Assembly: GCF_013449375.1 (NCBI RefSeq)
Contig: NZ_JACDRR010000010.1
Span: 341,997-405,996 of the forward strand
Origin: Pectobacterium sp. CFBP8739
GTDB lineage: Bacteria > Pseudomonadota > Gammaproteobacteria > Enterobacterales > Enterobacteriaceae
DNA length: 64,000 nt
Direction of reading: 5' to 3'
Shown: positions 27,080 to 36,082 of the stretch, piece after piece
Position numbering within the stretch: position 1 is the first letter of the stretch
Layout of the letters: each line of letters starts with the position of its first letter
Program-made: the position numbers and the translations under genes
Notes under the pieces: model-generated
What the model saw: the letters and a program-made list of their open reading frames with translations, nothing else
Told to the model about the DNA's origin: nothing
Database searches by the model: none

Positions 27080-27310
27080 TGGACTCGGCTCTAAGACCGA
27101 TTCTGGTTTCAAACGGTTCTGGGCTGCAACCGCTACGCATACTGTCATAACGCAAGCGATTGTAATCGCACTCTATATAATTAAACACCGTTGTCTTCAT
27201 GATTTTACGGTGGATAAAGCGTTTGTCGTGGCTCCATTCCATTTCCAGCAAATGAAAACACGTTCTACGCGGACGTTATCATAACCGGATCTTTTAGTGC
27301 CTATGCATCC
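27080..27310 (-). pseudogene. Remnant of an IS3-family transposase (OrfB C-terminus)
   Basis: Minus-strand reading gives SGYDNVRVERVF in one frame and then LEMEWSHDKRFIHRKIMKTT and VFNYIECDYNRLRYDSMRSG in another. This is the C-terminal end of the IS3-group integrase domain (typical ...YDNACVESFF..LK.E.., ..FNYIE.FYNR.R.HS). A one-base loss near 27250 breaks the frame between VF and LEMEW. The N-terminal part, OrfA and clear terminal inverted repeats are missing, so it is dead. The rest of the acuR-pgl gap (27010-27490) holds no gene that I can support. Confidence 0.75.
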
Positions 27311-27490
27311 ATGTCCGTACTGCCGCCATTACTCAAATCAATAGTAGCCTTGCGATGTCTCTGTAGAATAAAGTGATGGGTCATTTATGGTATACCGTGC
27401 GTCAGGTTGAGCAGGTTCATTATCCTTCTGATGAACTTCTTTTGAGCCTTCCTGTGCCGCCACATTCGCGTGAAAAATAAGGAGAATACG

Positions 27491-28489
27491 ATGCAGCAAG
27501 TGGTTTATGTCGCCAGCCCGGAAAGCCAGCAGATTCATGTTTGGCAACTCGGTGCTCAGGGAAATCTGACATTATTGCAAACCGTTGATGTTTCAGGGCA
27601 AGTTCAGCCGATGGTGATCGCACCGAACAAGCGTCACCTGTATGTCGGGGTTCGTCCTGATTTCAGGGTTCTGAGCTATCGTATTGATGAACAGGGTAAA
27701 TTGACGGAAGCGGGTGTCGCCTCTTTACCGGGCAGCCCGACGCATCTGTCTACCGATAAAGACGGACGTTTCCTGTTCAGCGCGTCTTACAGCGGTGCCT
27801 GCGTTAGTGTTAGCCCGATTGGTGCGGATGGCATCGTCGGCGAGCCGATCCAACAACTGGACGGACTGGAAGGGTGCCACTCTACCAATATTGATCCAAC
27901 CAATTCTGTTGTGTGGGCACCGTGCCTGAAAGAAGACCGCATTCGTCTGTACGATCTGGGTGCGACGGGCGAATTGAGCGTACACCGTCAGGCTGAAATG
28001 ACGGCGGTCGCGGGTGCCGGACCACGCCATATGGCTTTCCACCCGAATCAACGCTTTGCTTACTGTGTGAATGAACTTGATAGCTCGGTAGACGTATATC
28101 AATTGGATGCAGCCAGTGGGGAATTGCAGAAAGTGCAAACGCTGGATGCTATGCCAGCAGGCTTCAGCGATACGCGTTGGGCGGCAGATATTCACATTAC
28201 GCCGAATGGTCGCTTCCTGTACATCAGCGATCGTACTGCCAGCCTGCTGAGTGTTTTCCAGGTATCAGAAGACGGCAGCACGTTAACGCTGGCGGGTCAT
28301 CAGCCAACCGAAACGCAGCCGCGTGGTTTCAATATCGACGACACCGGTGAGTTCCTGATTTCAGCAGGCCAAAAATCCCAGCACATTGAGGTGTATCACA
28401 TCGACCAGAACTCGGGCGATCTGCAACCGCTGGCGCGTTACGCCGTCGGTCAGGGGCCAATGTGGGTGTCGGTGCTGGCGCTGGACTAA
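27491..28489 (+). CDS. pgl: 6-phosphogluconolactonase
   Basis: Hydrolyses 6-phosphogluconolactone to 6-phosphogluconate in the oxidative pentose phosphate pathway. A seven-bladed beta-propeller of 332 residues of the YbhE type (E. coli Pgl 331). Long identical segments include [13 protein letters not shown] at the start, [42 protein letters not shown] and [10 protein letters not shown]. The start at 27491 has AAGGAG upstream; a longer in-frame ATG is unlikely. Gene order ybhA-pgl is as in E. coli apart from the inserted tRNA-proximal block. Confidence 0.97.
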   Translation: MQQVVYVASPESQQIHVWQLGAQGNLTLLQTVDVSGQVQPMVIAPNKRHLYVGVRPDFRVLSYRIDEQGKLTEAGVASLPGSPTHLSTDKDGRFLFSASYSGACVSVSPIGADGIVGEPIQQLDGLEGCHSTNIDPTNSVVWAPCLKEDRIRLYDLGATGELSVHRQAEMTAVAGAGPRHMAFHPNQRFAYCVNELDSSVDVYQLDAASGELQKVQTLDAMPAGFSDTRWAADIHITPNGRFLYISDRTASLLSVFQVSEDGSTLTLAGHQPTETQPRGFNIDDTGEFLISAGQKSQHIEVYHIDQNSGDLQPLARYAVGQGPMWVSVLALD

Positions 28490-28495
28490 GTTAGC

Positions 28496-28534
28496 TAAGC
28501 ACTAAGTAAACTAAGCACTAAGTAAACCAAGCAC
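28496..28534. repeat. Short tandem repeat after pgl
   Basis: Two exact copies of the 16-mer TAAGCACTAAGTAAAC (28496-28511 and 28512-28527) followed by a partial third. Located between the pgl stop and its terminator. Confidence 0.8.
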
Positions 28535-28547
28535 CACATTGAGATTG

Positions 28548-28577
28548 AGCCCTGCATTGATCCGCAGGGCTTTTTTT
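28548..28577 (+). terminator. Rho-independent terminator after pgl
   Basis: AGCCCTGC - 8-nt loop - GCAGGGCT running into seven T residues. A clean plus-strand terminator just before the convergent LVIVD gene stop. Confidence 0.9.
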
Positions 28578-28580
28578 CGA

Positions 28581-29831
28581 TTAACCTCGGTATTCGATGA
28601 TCGACAAACCTGCGTTGTAATCTGTGCTGTAGATGATGCCGTTGGCATCAACAAACACATCGCAAGATTGAATAATCTGCGGCCTGCCAGGGCGTTTATC
28701 GACCATGCTGGTGGGGGCGGCAGGCACCAGCGCACCGGTTTCTTTCGGCTGGTACGGATTACTGATGTCGTAAGCCCGCACGCCCGCATTTTGATACGTG
28801 GCGAAAATCAGTGACGAACTGATGAAACTGCCCGGCCGGTTTTCATGCAGGTTATGTGGGCCAAAGTGTGCGCCTTTCTTCACATAGTCTATCTCTTTCG
28901 GCTGCGGGAAGGTGGCGATGCTCACGGGATTACTCGGCTCACGAATATCGAATACCCAAATCAATTTCTCGCCGTCTTCCTGATTATCCAAAACCGCTTC
29001 ATCCAACACGATCAGCAGATCGCGATCCGGTAACGGCAGCGCGGTATGGGTGCCGCCGCCAAACGGCGGGCTCCAGTTACGGTGGCTGATGAGCTGTGGA
29101 TTGGTGCGATCGCTTACGTCCAGCAGGGTCAGCCCGCCATCGCGCCAACTGCCATAGGCAGTATCGCCGCTGATGATGGCATGATGCAGTGCGTAACGCT
29201 TGCCGTCTGGCCAGCTTGCGGTTTCTCCACCTGCGGTGTGCATTCCGGGTAGCCAATAACGACCAGCAACTTCCGGACGCAGTGGATCGGCCAGATCGAT
29301 AGTCAAAAAGATGTAGTCACTATAGCCATCAAGCAGCGCGGAGACATAGGCCCAGCGCCCGCCCACGTACCAGATGCGGTGAATTCCGATACCGTCCAGC
29401 GGCAGGAAGCTGATTTCACGTGGTTTATCCGGCGTTGAGATATCGAAAATCCGTAATCCGGCACTCCAGCTTTTGCCATGCTGCTTGGTACTGACCGTGT
29501 CGGCGACGGAGCGGGTGTAATAGACCTTTTCCTCGGCGAAGCTGGCGTCGGCAAACAAATCGCGCGCGTTAACGACAAGCAGAAGGTCATCATGCGTTTG
29601 CAGATGGATATTCCAGGTGCCTGGCGGGGCAGCAATAAACCCCGCCGGCTTGGGATTCTTGGCATCGCGCACATCCACAATCGACACGCCTTGTGAAACC
29701 ATATGCCCGATATAAGCGTAGCCGCGATGAACCATCACCTGCACGCCGTCGGGTCTGCCACCCTGATCGCTGTGCCCAATCAGCCGCATATTACGGCTGT
29801 AATCGGGGGTGGGCAGAGGGATCGATGCCAT
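28581..29831 (-). CDS. LVIVD repeat beta-propeller protein, function unknown
   Basis: A 416-residue protein built of repeated LVIVD-type blades, for example GVSIVDVRDAKNPKPAGF, LRIFDISTPDKPREISFL, LTLLDVSDRTNPQLISH, IWVFDIREPSNPVSIATF and VRAYDISNPYQPKETGAL. No signal peptide or membrane segment is apparent, so it is probably cytosolic. Such propellers are of unknown function; some are surface or metabolic proteins. Only 13 bases separate it from the upstream sugar-binding-protein gene, so they form an operon. AGGAG lies upstream of the ATG at 29831. Confidence 0.88.
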   Translation of the reverse strand: MASIPLPTPDYSRNMRLIGHSDQGGRPDGVQVMVHRGYAYIGHMVSQGVSIVDVRDAKNPKPAGFIAAPPGTWNIHLQTHDDLLLVVNARDLFADASFAEEKVYYTRSVADTVSTKQHGKSWSAGLRIFDISTPDKPREISFLPLDGIGIHRIWYVGGRWAYVSALLDGYSDYIFLTIDLADPLRPEVAGRYWLPGMHTAGGETASWPDGKRYALHHAIISGDTAYGSWRDGGLTLLDVSDRTNPQLISHRNWSPPFGGGTHTALPLPDRDLLIVLDEAVLDNQEDGEKLIWVFDIREPSNPVSIATFPQPKEIDYVKKGAHFGPHNLHENRPGSFISSSLIFATYQNAGVRAYDISNPYQPKETGALVPAAPTSMVDKRPGRPQIIQSCDVFVDANGIIYSTDYNAGLSIIEYRG

Positions 29832-29844
29832 GAGTTATCTCCTA

Positions 29845-30921
29845 TTATTTCGCCTGTTTGGCTTCCAGTGTAGCAAACCACGGTGCGATAAAATCATCCG
29901 TTTGGCCCCAGCCTGGGATGATTTTCGCCAATCCGGCGACGTTGACTGCACCAGCCTGGCTGGCTAACAGCGCCTGTGGAATCGCGGCAGCGCGGAACTC
30001 GTAGGTAGCAGGCGTGGGTTCACCAGCAATCTTGTTGGCAACCAGACGCAGGTTCACTTTACCGATCAGTTTTGGATCGACGGCCACGCTGACTTTCCAC
30101 GGGCTGCTCGCTTCGCGCATCAGCTGTAAATCCTGATTGGAGATGTCGATGCTGTACAGTTTGATTTCGGTCCGGCCGTTTTCTTTCAAGGCCTTATAAG
30201 CGCCCTGACTGAAGGCATCCCAAGAGCCCCAGATTGCATCGATTTTGCCTTTCGGGTATTTCGCCAGTACCGCGCCGACTTTGTTCGCGGTATCGCCCTG
30301 AACATCAGAAGACACGGCACCAATCGATTCCAACTCTTTGATGCCAGGGTTAGCTTTCAGGATCTGCTGATAGGCGAGCTGACGACGCTCCATCGGCGGG
30401 AAGCCAGCAACCCACAGCTTGATGATATTGGCGTTACCGTTGAAATCTTTCACCAGTTGGCCGAGTGATTCGTTAGTCAGTGAGGCGTCATCCTGTTGGG
30501 TGACGGTCACGCCGGGAATGTCGCCGTTCACGGCGGTATCAAACACGGAGACGGCAATACCGCTATCGACGATGCGTTTAATCAAATCGGTAGAGTAGGG
30601 ATCGCGACCCTGTGACAGGATGATACCGTCATATTTCTGACTAATCGCCTGATTCACGAAATCCTGAAAACGGGCATCATCGCCGTTACTCAGGAAGGTA
30701 CTGACCTTGAAGCCCAGCTTTTTACCTTCTTCGAGCACACCGGAAACAAACTGCGTGGTGTTGTCGTCCGATCCCAGATTGCGGATAACGGCGATGCGAA
30801 CTGGGCCGTTATGATTGGCGATAGCGGCTGGAACGGGAGCAATGATGGCACTTTGATTGGCCAGTGCCGGTAATGCGGTCAGTAAGCTCAGTGCAAGCAG
30901 GGCAGGCGTAAATTTCTTCAT
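29845..30921 (-). CDS. Periplasmic sugar-binding protein (RbsB-like), orphan
   Basis: A 358-residue substrate-binding protein with a Sec signal peptide (MKKFTPALLALSLLTALPALA). It has a type 1 periplasmic-binding fold of the ribose/galactose group: IAVIRNLGSDDNTTQFVSGV, DGIILSQGRD, GIAVSVFDTA and the hinge-region AIWGSWDAFSQGAYKAL. It should bind a sugar or similar small ligand. No ATPase or permease gene is adjacent; the partner in the operon is the LVIVD protein. Start 30921 (GGAG upstream) is preferred over an ATG 12 bases earlier. Confidence 0.9.
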   Translation of the reverse strand: MKKFTPALLALSLLTALPALANQSAIIAPVPAAIANHNGPVRIAVIRNLGSDDNTTQFVSGVLEEGKKLGFKVSTFLSNGDDARFQDFVNQAISQKYDGIILSQGRDPYSTDLIKRIVDSGIAVSVFDTAVNGDIPGVTVTQQDDASLTNESLGQLVKDFNGNANIIKLWVAGFPPMERRQLAYQQILKANPGIKELESIGAVSSDVQGDTANKVGAVLAKYPKGKIDAIWGSWDAFSQGAYKALKENGRTEIKLYSIDISNQDLQLMREASSPWKVSVAVDPKLIGKVNLRLVANKIAGEPTPATYEFRAAAIPQALLASQAGAVNVAGLAKIIPGWGQTDDFIAPWFATLEAKQAK

Positions 30922-31152
30922 TATCAGCTCCATGGCGTTTTATAAAAGGATCTTGTGTTGACGATAGTGTGTCGTGTCGATGGCAGTATTGTTATGTTTT
31001 CTGCGTGACTACTTTATAGCTGTCTTTATGTCTGGATGTCTATTTAAAAGTGATACTGCATCATAGCCGTTGAGCGATAGACGAGGAAGAGGGGAGCATT
31101 ATGACGTTTGGGTTTAAGTTATAACGATTCGTGCTGACTGCGGATAAAAAGA

Positions 31153-31175
31153 AAATGCCCGCGAAGCGGGCATTT
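31153..31175 (-). terminator. Terminator of the fdoGHI operon
   Basis: A 10-bp stem AAATGCCCGC / GCGGGCATTT around GAA. Read on the minus strand it is followed by TCTTTTTATCC. It is 31 bases past the fdoI stop. Confidence 0.85.
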
Positions 31176-31205
31176 GGGAGTATGACGAGTGTAGAAGAGA
31201 GCGAG

Positions 31206-31841
31206 TTATTTCTTCGTTTCTTTCTCTTCCATTTCACGCGCCCAGCGCGGGTGGTGTTTACGCGCCCAGCGCTTGGAGACTTTGCCTTCAATCATCCCTT
31301 TGATCGACCCTTTCACCCAGAACGCCATATACATATGGATCAGGATGGCATGGATGAGGACGATAGCCGCAGCAGCGTGAATCAGAATAGCGTAGCGCAC
31401 GATATCAATCGGGAACTGGTGGGCGAAATAGGGGCGCCACATGATAACCCCAGTGATCAGCAGTACCAGCGTTAGCCCCATGATGCTCCAGAACATCATC
31501 TTCTGGCCTGGATTGTATTTACCCACTTCAGAGACTTCATGCTCATTGCCCTTCAACACTTCAATAATGTTGAGGAACCACGGCAAGTCACGCTTCTTCG
31601 GTATGTTATGACTAACAAACCGGAAAAACATCGGGATCAGACAGATGACGATCAGCACGCCAAAAAACGGGTGCAAAATGCGCCCCATTTGTGGCGTACC
31701 AAACGTCTGTGTCAGCCATTGCAGGGTTGGGAAGAACAAAGCAATACCAGAGAGCGCGACCAAGAAAAAGCTAATCACTACAATCCAGTGACAGATGCGA
31801 TCGATAAACTTGGTGCGCAAAATCATTTGTGGCTTACTCAT
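31206..31841 (-). CDS. fdoI: Formate dehydrogenase cytochrome b556 subunit
   Basis: Membrane-anchoring, haem b-containing gamma subunit that passes electrons from formate oxidation to menaquinone or ubiquinone. It has 211 residues, equal to E. coli FdoI, with four transmembrane segments. The likely haem-ligand histidines are in DRICHWI (near residue 18), [15 protein letters not shown] and [13 protein letters not shown]. The start [11 protein letters not shown] at 31841 has GGGGGAG upstream and overlaps the fdoH end by eight bases. Last gene of the operon; fdhE, adjacent in E. coli, is not here. Confidence 0.95.
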   Translation of the reverse strand: MSKPQMILRTKFIDRICHWIVVISFFLVALSGIALFFPTLQWLTQTFGTPQMGRILHPFFGVLIVICLIPMFFRFVSHNIPKKRDLPWFLNIIEVLKGNEHEVSEVGKYNPGQKMMFWSIMGLTLVLLITGVIMWRPYFAHQFPIDIVRYAILIHAAAAIVLIHAILIHMYMAFWVKGSIKGMIEGKVSKRWARKHHPRWAREMEEKETKK

Positions 31842-32742
31842 GTTTGTCTCCCCCTTCTTTGTCTTCTCCCTCGTGATCATGATCCATTTCCTCAGTGTTC
31901 GGACCGACACCGACGTAGTGGAACATTAACCCGGCGAACGTGGCGACAAACCCTAGCGCGGACAGCGGTTTCAGAATGCCTTTCCACAGATTGACCGGCG
32001 TGGAAATCTGCGGGTTATCTGGCAGATTGTGATAGAGCGATGGTCTGTCCGCGTGGTGCAGAACATACATCACATGCGTACCGCCCACACCCTGCGGATC
32101 GTAGAGGCCTGCGTTTTCATAACCACGGCTTTTCAGATCGGTGATGCGTTCTTCCGCCAGATGCTTCATCTCTTCTTTCGTACCGAAACGAATGGCACCC
32201 GTCGGACAGGTTTTCACGCAGGCAGGTTCTTGCCCAACGCTGACTCTATCGACGCACAGCGTACACTTATAGACGCGGTTATCTTCTTTATTCAGACGGG
32301 GGATATTGAACGGGCAACCGGCGATGCAATAGCCGCAGCCGATACAATGCTCGGACTGAAAATCAACGATCCCGTTGGCATACTGAATGACGGCGCCAGC
32401 GGAAGGGCAGGCTTTCAGACAGCCCGGATCGCTACAATGCATACAGCCATCTTTACGGATCAGCCATTCCAGACGATCGTTCTCTTCCACTTCGGAAAAG
32501 CGCATTAGCGTCCAGGATTTGGCGCTCAGATCCGCTGGGTTATCATAAACCCCGAGGTTATGGCCAACTTCATCGCGGATGTCGTTCCATTCTGAGCAGG
32601 CAACCTGGCAGGCTTTACAGCCGATGCAGGTGGTGACATCGATCAGTTTTGCCACTTCGCTTTTGTCGTTACGCACATGCGGAGGCGGTGTAAAGCCGTT
32701 GGTGGCCGAACGTTTAATAATATCTTGTGATTGCATTGACAT
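31834..32742 (-). CDS. fdoH: Formate dehydrogenase iron-sulfur subunit
   Basis: A 302-residue beta subunit carrying four [4Fe-4S] clusters: [41 protein letters not shown] and CTLCVDR...CVKTCP. A single C-terminal transmembrane helix ([20 protein letters not shown], near residues 260-280) anchors it; the acidic and His-rich tail follows. It relays electrons from FdoG on the periplasmic face to the cytochrome b subunit. Twelve bases separate it from fdoG. It is closer to E. coli FdoH than to FdnH over the N-terminus ([16 protein letters not shown]). Confidence 0.96.
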   Translation of the reverse strand: MSMQSQDIIKRSATNGFTPPPHVRNDKSEVAKLIDVTTCIGCKACQVACSEWNDIRDEVGHNLGVYDNPADLSAKSWTLMRFSEVEENDRLEWLIRKDGCMHCSDPGCLKACPSAGAVIQYANGIVDFQSEHCIGCGYCIAGCPFNIPRLNKEDNRVYKCTLCVDRVSVGQEPACVKTCPTGAIRFGTKEEMKHLAEERITDLKSRGYENAGLYDPQGVGGTHVMYVLHHADRPSLYHNLPDNPQISTPVNLWKGILKPLSALGFVATFAGLMFHYVGVGPNTEEMDHDHEGEDKEGGDKHE

Positions 32743-32754
32743 AGTTGGCTACCC

Positions 32755-35700
32755 TTACACCTTCTCTACATTAACCAAAAACGCTTTGTACTCAGGCGTT
32801 TGTGAATTAGCGTCGCCGACGCTCGGGGTGAGTGTATTAGCCAGGAACCCTTTACGCGTGGTTCCTTCAAAGCCCCAGTGGCAAGGGATACCTACGGTTT
32901 CCACGCTGCGTCCGGCAATTTCCAGCGTTTTGATTCGTTTGGTGACCACCGCTTTGGCTTTGATGTAGCCACGCTGACAGGAAACTTTGATTTCATCGCC
33001 CGCTTTAATGCCTTTGCTTTTCGCCAGGTTTTCACCGATTTCGACAAATTGTTCCGGCTGTACAATGGCGTTCAGACGAGCGTGTTTTGTCCAGTGACGG
33101 AACAATTCGGTAATTGAGTATGTTGTCGCCACGTAAGGGAAATCCTTCGCAGTGCCCATGGTTTTCGCATCGCGTTCAAACAAACGCGCCGCCGGGCTGG
33201 ACACCACCGATGGATGCAGCGGGTTAGTACCGATAGGCGATTCGATCGGTTCATAGTGCTCAGGGAACGGCCCGTCTACCAGTTTGTCTACGGAGAACAA
33301 ACGTGCCAGACCTTCCGGCAGCATGATGAATGGCCCAGTGTCTTTACCCGGTGGGACGGTCGCGGCGAAGTCAGGCACATCAATGCCTTGCCATTTCTGA
33401 CCATTCCATTCCAGTAATTTACGCTTGCTGTCCCACGGTTTCCCTTGCAAATCGGCCGAGGCACGGTTGTAGAGGATGCGCCGATTTTGTGGCCAGCTCC
33501 ATGCCCAGTTCGGCGTGCAACCCAAACCGGCATCCGCATTATCGCGTCTGTCCATCTGGTTACCCGCTTCCGTCCAGCTACCGGTATAGATCCAACAGAA
33601 GCTGGATGTGGAGCCGTCATCACGCAGTTGTGAGAAGTCGGCGAGCTGCTGACCTTTTTTCAAGATCAATTTTCCGCTGTCATCATAGATATCGGCCAGC
33701 GCCATACCGTTGGCTTCGCGGGCAATCTCTTCCGGTGTTGGGTCTTCTGGGTCTTTATAGTTCCAGTTGATGTTGAGCACTGGGTCGGGGTAGGTGCCCC
33801 CTTCTTCTTGGTACAATTCCCGTAGACGCATCAGCAACTTACCAAGGATTTTTCCGTCATGACGCGCTTCACCTGGTGGCTCAGCCGCCGCCCAGTGCCA
33901 CTGCAACCAACGGCCTGAGTTGGCAATAGACCCATTCTCTTCGGCAAAACAGGAAGAAGGCAGACGGAAAACTTCAGTTTGAATGGACTTTGTATCCACG
34001 TCGTTGAATTCGCCATAATTCTGCCAGAATGTAGACGTTTCCGTGACCAGTGGATCGATGATGACCATATACTTGAGTTTGGAGAGGGCTTCGGTCGCTT
34101 TATTCTTGTTGGAAAACGCGGCAACGGGGTTGAAACCTTGAACGATATAGCCGTTCATTTTGCCTTCCACCATCAGCTCGGTTTGCACCATGACATCGTA
34201 GCTACGATCCCACTTCGGCAGCCAGTCATAACCCCAGTTATTCGACGCTTGCGCATTATCACCGTAGAAGCTCTTCATCATGCTGATAAAGAATTTTGGT
34301 GTATTTTTCCAATAGTTAACCTGGTCGGGCAGCAGCGCGGTCGGCGTGATTTGACCCAGATAGGTTTTCAGATCCGGCTGTTTTTCTGACGGCAACGGCA
34401 TATAGCCCGGCAGATTTAACGACAGCAGGCCAAGGTCGGTATAGCCCTGAATGTTAGAGTGACCGCGCAGGGCGTTGATGCCGCCGCCTGCCATACCGAT
34501 GTTACCAAGTAACAGTTGGATCATGGCCGCTGAGCGAATGATCTGTGCTCCGTTGGTGTGGTGCGTCCAGCCTAAGGCGTACATAAACGTCGCCGTTTTA
34601 TTCGGTACACAGGTTTCGGCTAACGTGCGACAGATCGTTTCATAATCTTTGGCGGATGTACCGCACAGGGATGTCACCATTTCTGGCGTATAGCGGGAAA
34701 CGTGTTTCTTCAGCAGATTCCAGACGCAGCGCGGGTGAGATAGTGTAGTGTCGCGTTTGGCAAAGCCAGCTTCATCAAGCTCATACTGCCAGCTGGATTT
34801 ATCATATTGACGTTTTTGTGCGTCGTAACCGCTGAACAAGCCTTCGTCAAAGCTGAAATCGTCTCGTACGATCAGGCTGGCGCTGGTGTAAGACACCACA
34901 TACTCATGATGAATTTTATCGTGAGTAATGAGATAGTTAACGATGCCTAACAGAAAGGCGGCGTCTGACCCTGCGCGAATAGGCGCGTAGAGATCGGCAA
35001 CGGCCGCGGAGCGGTTAAAACGCGGATCGACAACGATCAGTTTCGCCTTATTGTGCGTTTTCGCTTCAACGGCCCATTTGAAACCGACTGGGTGTGCTTC
35101 TGCTGGGTTGCCGCCCATGACGATGATGACGTTGGCGTTTTTGATATCAACCCAGTTGTTGGTCATGGCGCCACGGCCGAATGTCGGGGCCAGCGCGGCA
35201 ACCGTTGGTCCGTGGCACAGGCGAGCCTGGCAGTCGATGGCGATCATGCCCAGAGAACGGGCAAATTTTTGGTCGAGAATACCCGTTTCGTTGCTGGCAG
35301 CAGAAGAACACAGCATACCGGTAGTCAGCCAGCGGTTGACGGTGTCGCCTTTGGCGTTAGTCCGTTGGAAGTTAGCGTCACGGTCTGCTTTCATCAGACG
35401 TGCGATACGTTCGATCGCATCGTCCCAGCTGATTCGCTGCCATTTGTCGGAGCCGGGGGCGCGGTATTCAGGGTAGAGCAGGCGGTTTTCGCTATGGATA
35501 TAGTCAACCAGACCCGCACCTTTCGGGCAAAGGGAGCCACGGCTGACTGGGTGATCCGCATCACCTTCGATATGGAAAACAGAAGGTTTTGCATTCTTGG
35601 CGCCATCGCCCAAGCTATACATGAGCACACCGCAGCCGACCGAACAGTATGTGCAGTTGTTACGCGTCTCTTTTGCGCGTAACAGCTTATATTGACGTAC

Positions 35701-35802
35701 TGATGCCATTGCTTCCGTGGGTGTAAAGCCCAATACCGCGAGAGTGGTTCCAGCCATCCCCCCCGCGCAAACTTTAAAGAAACCTCTTCTATTTAGTTGC
35801 AT
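32755..35802 (-). CDS. fdoG: Formate dehydrogenase major subunit, cysteine form
   Basis: Catalytic molybdenum (bis-MGD) subunit of respiratory formate dehydrogenase, 1015 residues, exported by Tat (NRRGFFK at residues 4-10, signal to about residue 33). The [4Fe-4S] ligands are C50, C53, C57 and C92. The residue that is selenocysteine at position 196 in E. coli FdoG/FdnG (UGA codon) is here an ordinary cysteine, TGC at 35215-35217, in QARLCHGPTVA, followed by the conserved H197. The start at 35802 was chosen because it places the Tat motif correctly; 27 further in-frame codons upstream are leader sequence. Genes follow in the order G-H-I. ModE-, NarL/NarP- and possibly FNR-type sites lie upstream. 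It could equally be labelled fdnG. Confidence 0.96.
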   Translation of the reverse strand: MQLNRRGFFKVCAGGMAGTTLAVLGFTPTEAMASVRQYKLLRAKETRNNCTYCSVGCGVLMYSLGDGAKNAKPSVFHIEGDADHPVSRGSLCPKGAGLVDYIHSENRLLYPEYRAPGSDKWQRISWDDAIERIARLMKADRDANFQRTNAKGDTVNRWLTTGMLCSSAASNETGILDQKFARSLGMIAIDCQARLCHGPTVAALAPTFGRGAMTNNWVDIKNANVIIVMGGNPAEAHPVGFKWAVEAKTHNKAKLIVVDPRFNRSAAVADLYAPIRAGSDAAFLLGIVNYLITHDKIHHEYVVSYTSASLIVRDDFSFDEGLFSGYDAQKRQYDKSSWQYELDEAGFAKRDTTLSHPRCVWNLLKKHVSRYTPEMVTSLCGTSAKDYETICRTLAETCVPNKTATFMYALGWTHHTNGAQIIRSAAMIQLLLGNIGMAGGGINALRGHSNIQGYTDLGLLSLNLPGYMPLPSEKQPDLKTYLGQITPTALLPDQVNYWKNTPKFFISMMKSFYGDNAQASNNWGYDWLPKWDRSYDVMVQTELMVEGKMNGYIVQGFNPVAAFSNKNKATEALSKLKYMVIIDPLVTETSTFWQNYGEFNDVDTKSIQTEVFRLPSSCFAEENGSIANSGRWLQWHWAAAEPPGEARHDGKILGKLLMRLRELYQEEGGTYPDPVLNINWNYKDPEDPTPEEIAREANGMALADIYDDSGKLILKKGQQLADFSQLRDDGSTSSFCWIYTGSWTEAGNQMDRRDNADAGLGCTPNWAWSWPQNRRILYNRASADLQGKPWDSKRKLLEWNGQKWQGIDVPDFAATVPPGKDTGPFIMLPEGLARLFSVDKLVDGPFPEHYEPIESPIGTNPLHPSVVSSPAARLFERDAKTMGTAKDFPYVATTYSITELFRHWTKHARLNAIVQPEQFVEIGENLAKSKGIKAGDEIKVSCQRGYIKAKAVVTKRIKTLEIAGRSVETVGIPCHWGFEGTTRKGFLANTLTPSVGDANSQTPEYKAFLVNVEKV

Positions 35803-35869
35803 TAGTTTCCCTGTGTAATTATGTGTCATTTTTGTTGCGAGCAATTTAACAACACATAAATTGTGGGCT

Positions 35870-35883
35870 TTGCGCAAAATCAA
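35870..35883. promoter_or_regulatory. Possible FNR half-site upstream of fdoG
   Basis: TTGCG-CAAA-ATCAA compared with the FNR consensus TTGAT-N4-ATCAA: one half is perfect, the other matches three of five. Anaerobic control would suit the enzyme, but the match is weak. Confidence 0.35.
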
Positions 35884-35908
35884 AATTTAAGTATTTAAAC
35901 CCCCATAA

Positions 35909-35924
35909 CACCTATAAAGAGGTA
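35909..35924. promoter_or_regulatory. NarL/NarP-type 7-2-7 site upstream of fdoG
   Basis: On the minus strand the sequence reads TACCTCT-TT-ATAGGTG. The first heptamer fits TACYYMT fully, and the second fits AKRRGTA at six of seven positions with the two-base spacing used by NarL and NarP. Nitrate control of formate dehydrogenase-N is established in E. coli. Confidence 0.55.
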
Positions 35925-35935
35925 TATTTTTTATT

Positions 35936-35959
35936 CGTTATATACTGTAATGCATAGCG
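35936..35959. promoter_or_regulatory. ModE-like operator upstream of fdoG
   Basis: CGTTATAT - 8 nt - GCATAGCG, with the same half-sites and the same 8-nt spacing as the operator before modA in this window (CGTTATAT - 8 nt - ACATAGCG). It lies 134 bases upstream of the fdoG start, a position suited to activation. Confidence 0.7.
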
Positions 35960-36052
35960 AATTTGTTATTTCATGGTTACAAATAATGTGGCGTGACGAG
36001 TCGGTCAAAGGAGAATAAGCGGGAGTTTGTGGAGGAATTGTTGCAAAAAAAA

Positions 36053-36070
36053 GCCGGATAAAAATCCGGC
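36053..36070 (-). terminator. Terminator of metG
   Basis: GCCGGAT - AAAA - ATCCGGC. On the minus strand it is followed by a run of eight T residues. It lies 13 bases past the metG stop. Confidence 0.88.
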
Positions 36071-36082
36071 TTGATGGGGTGG

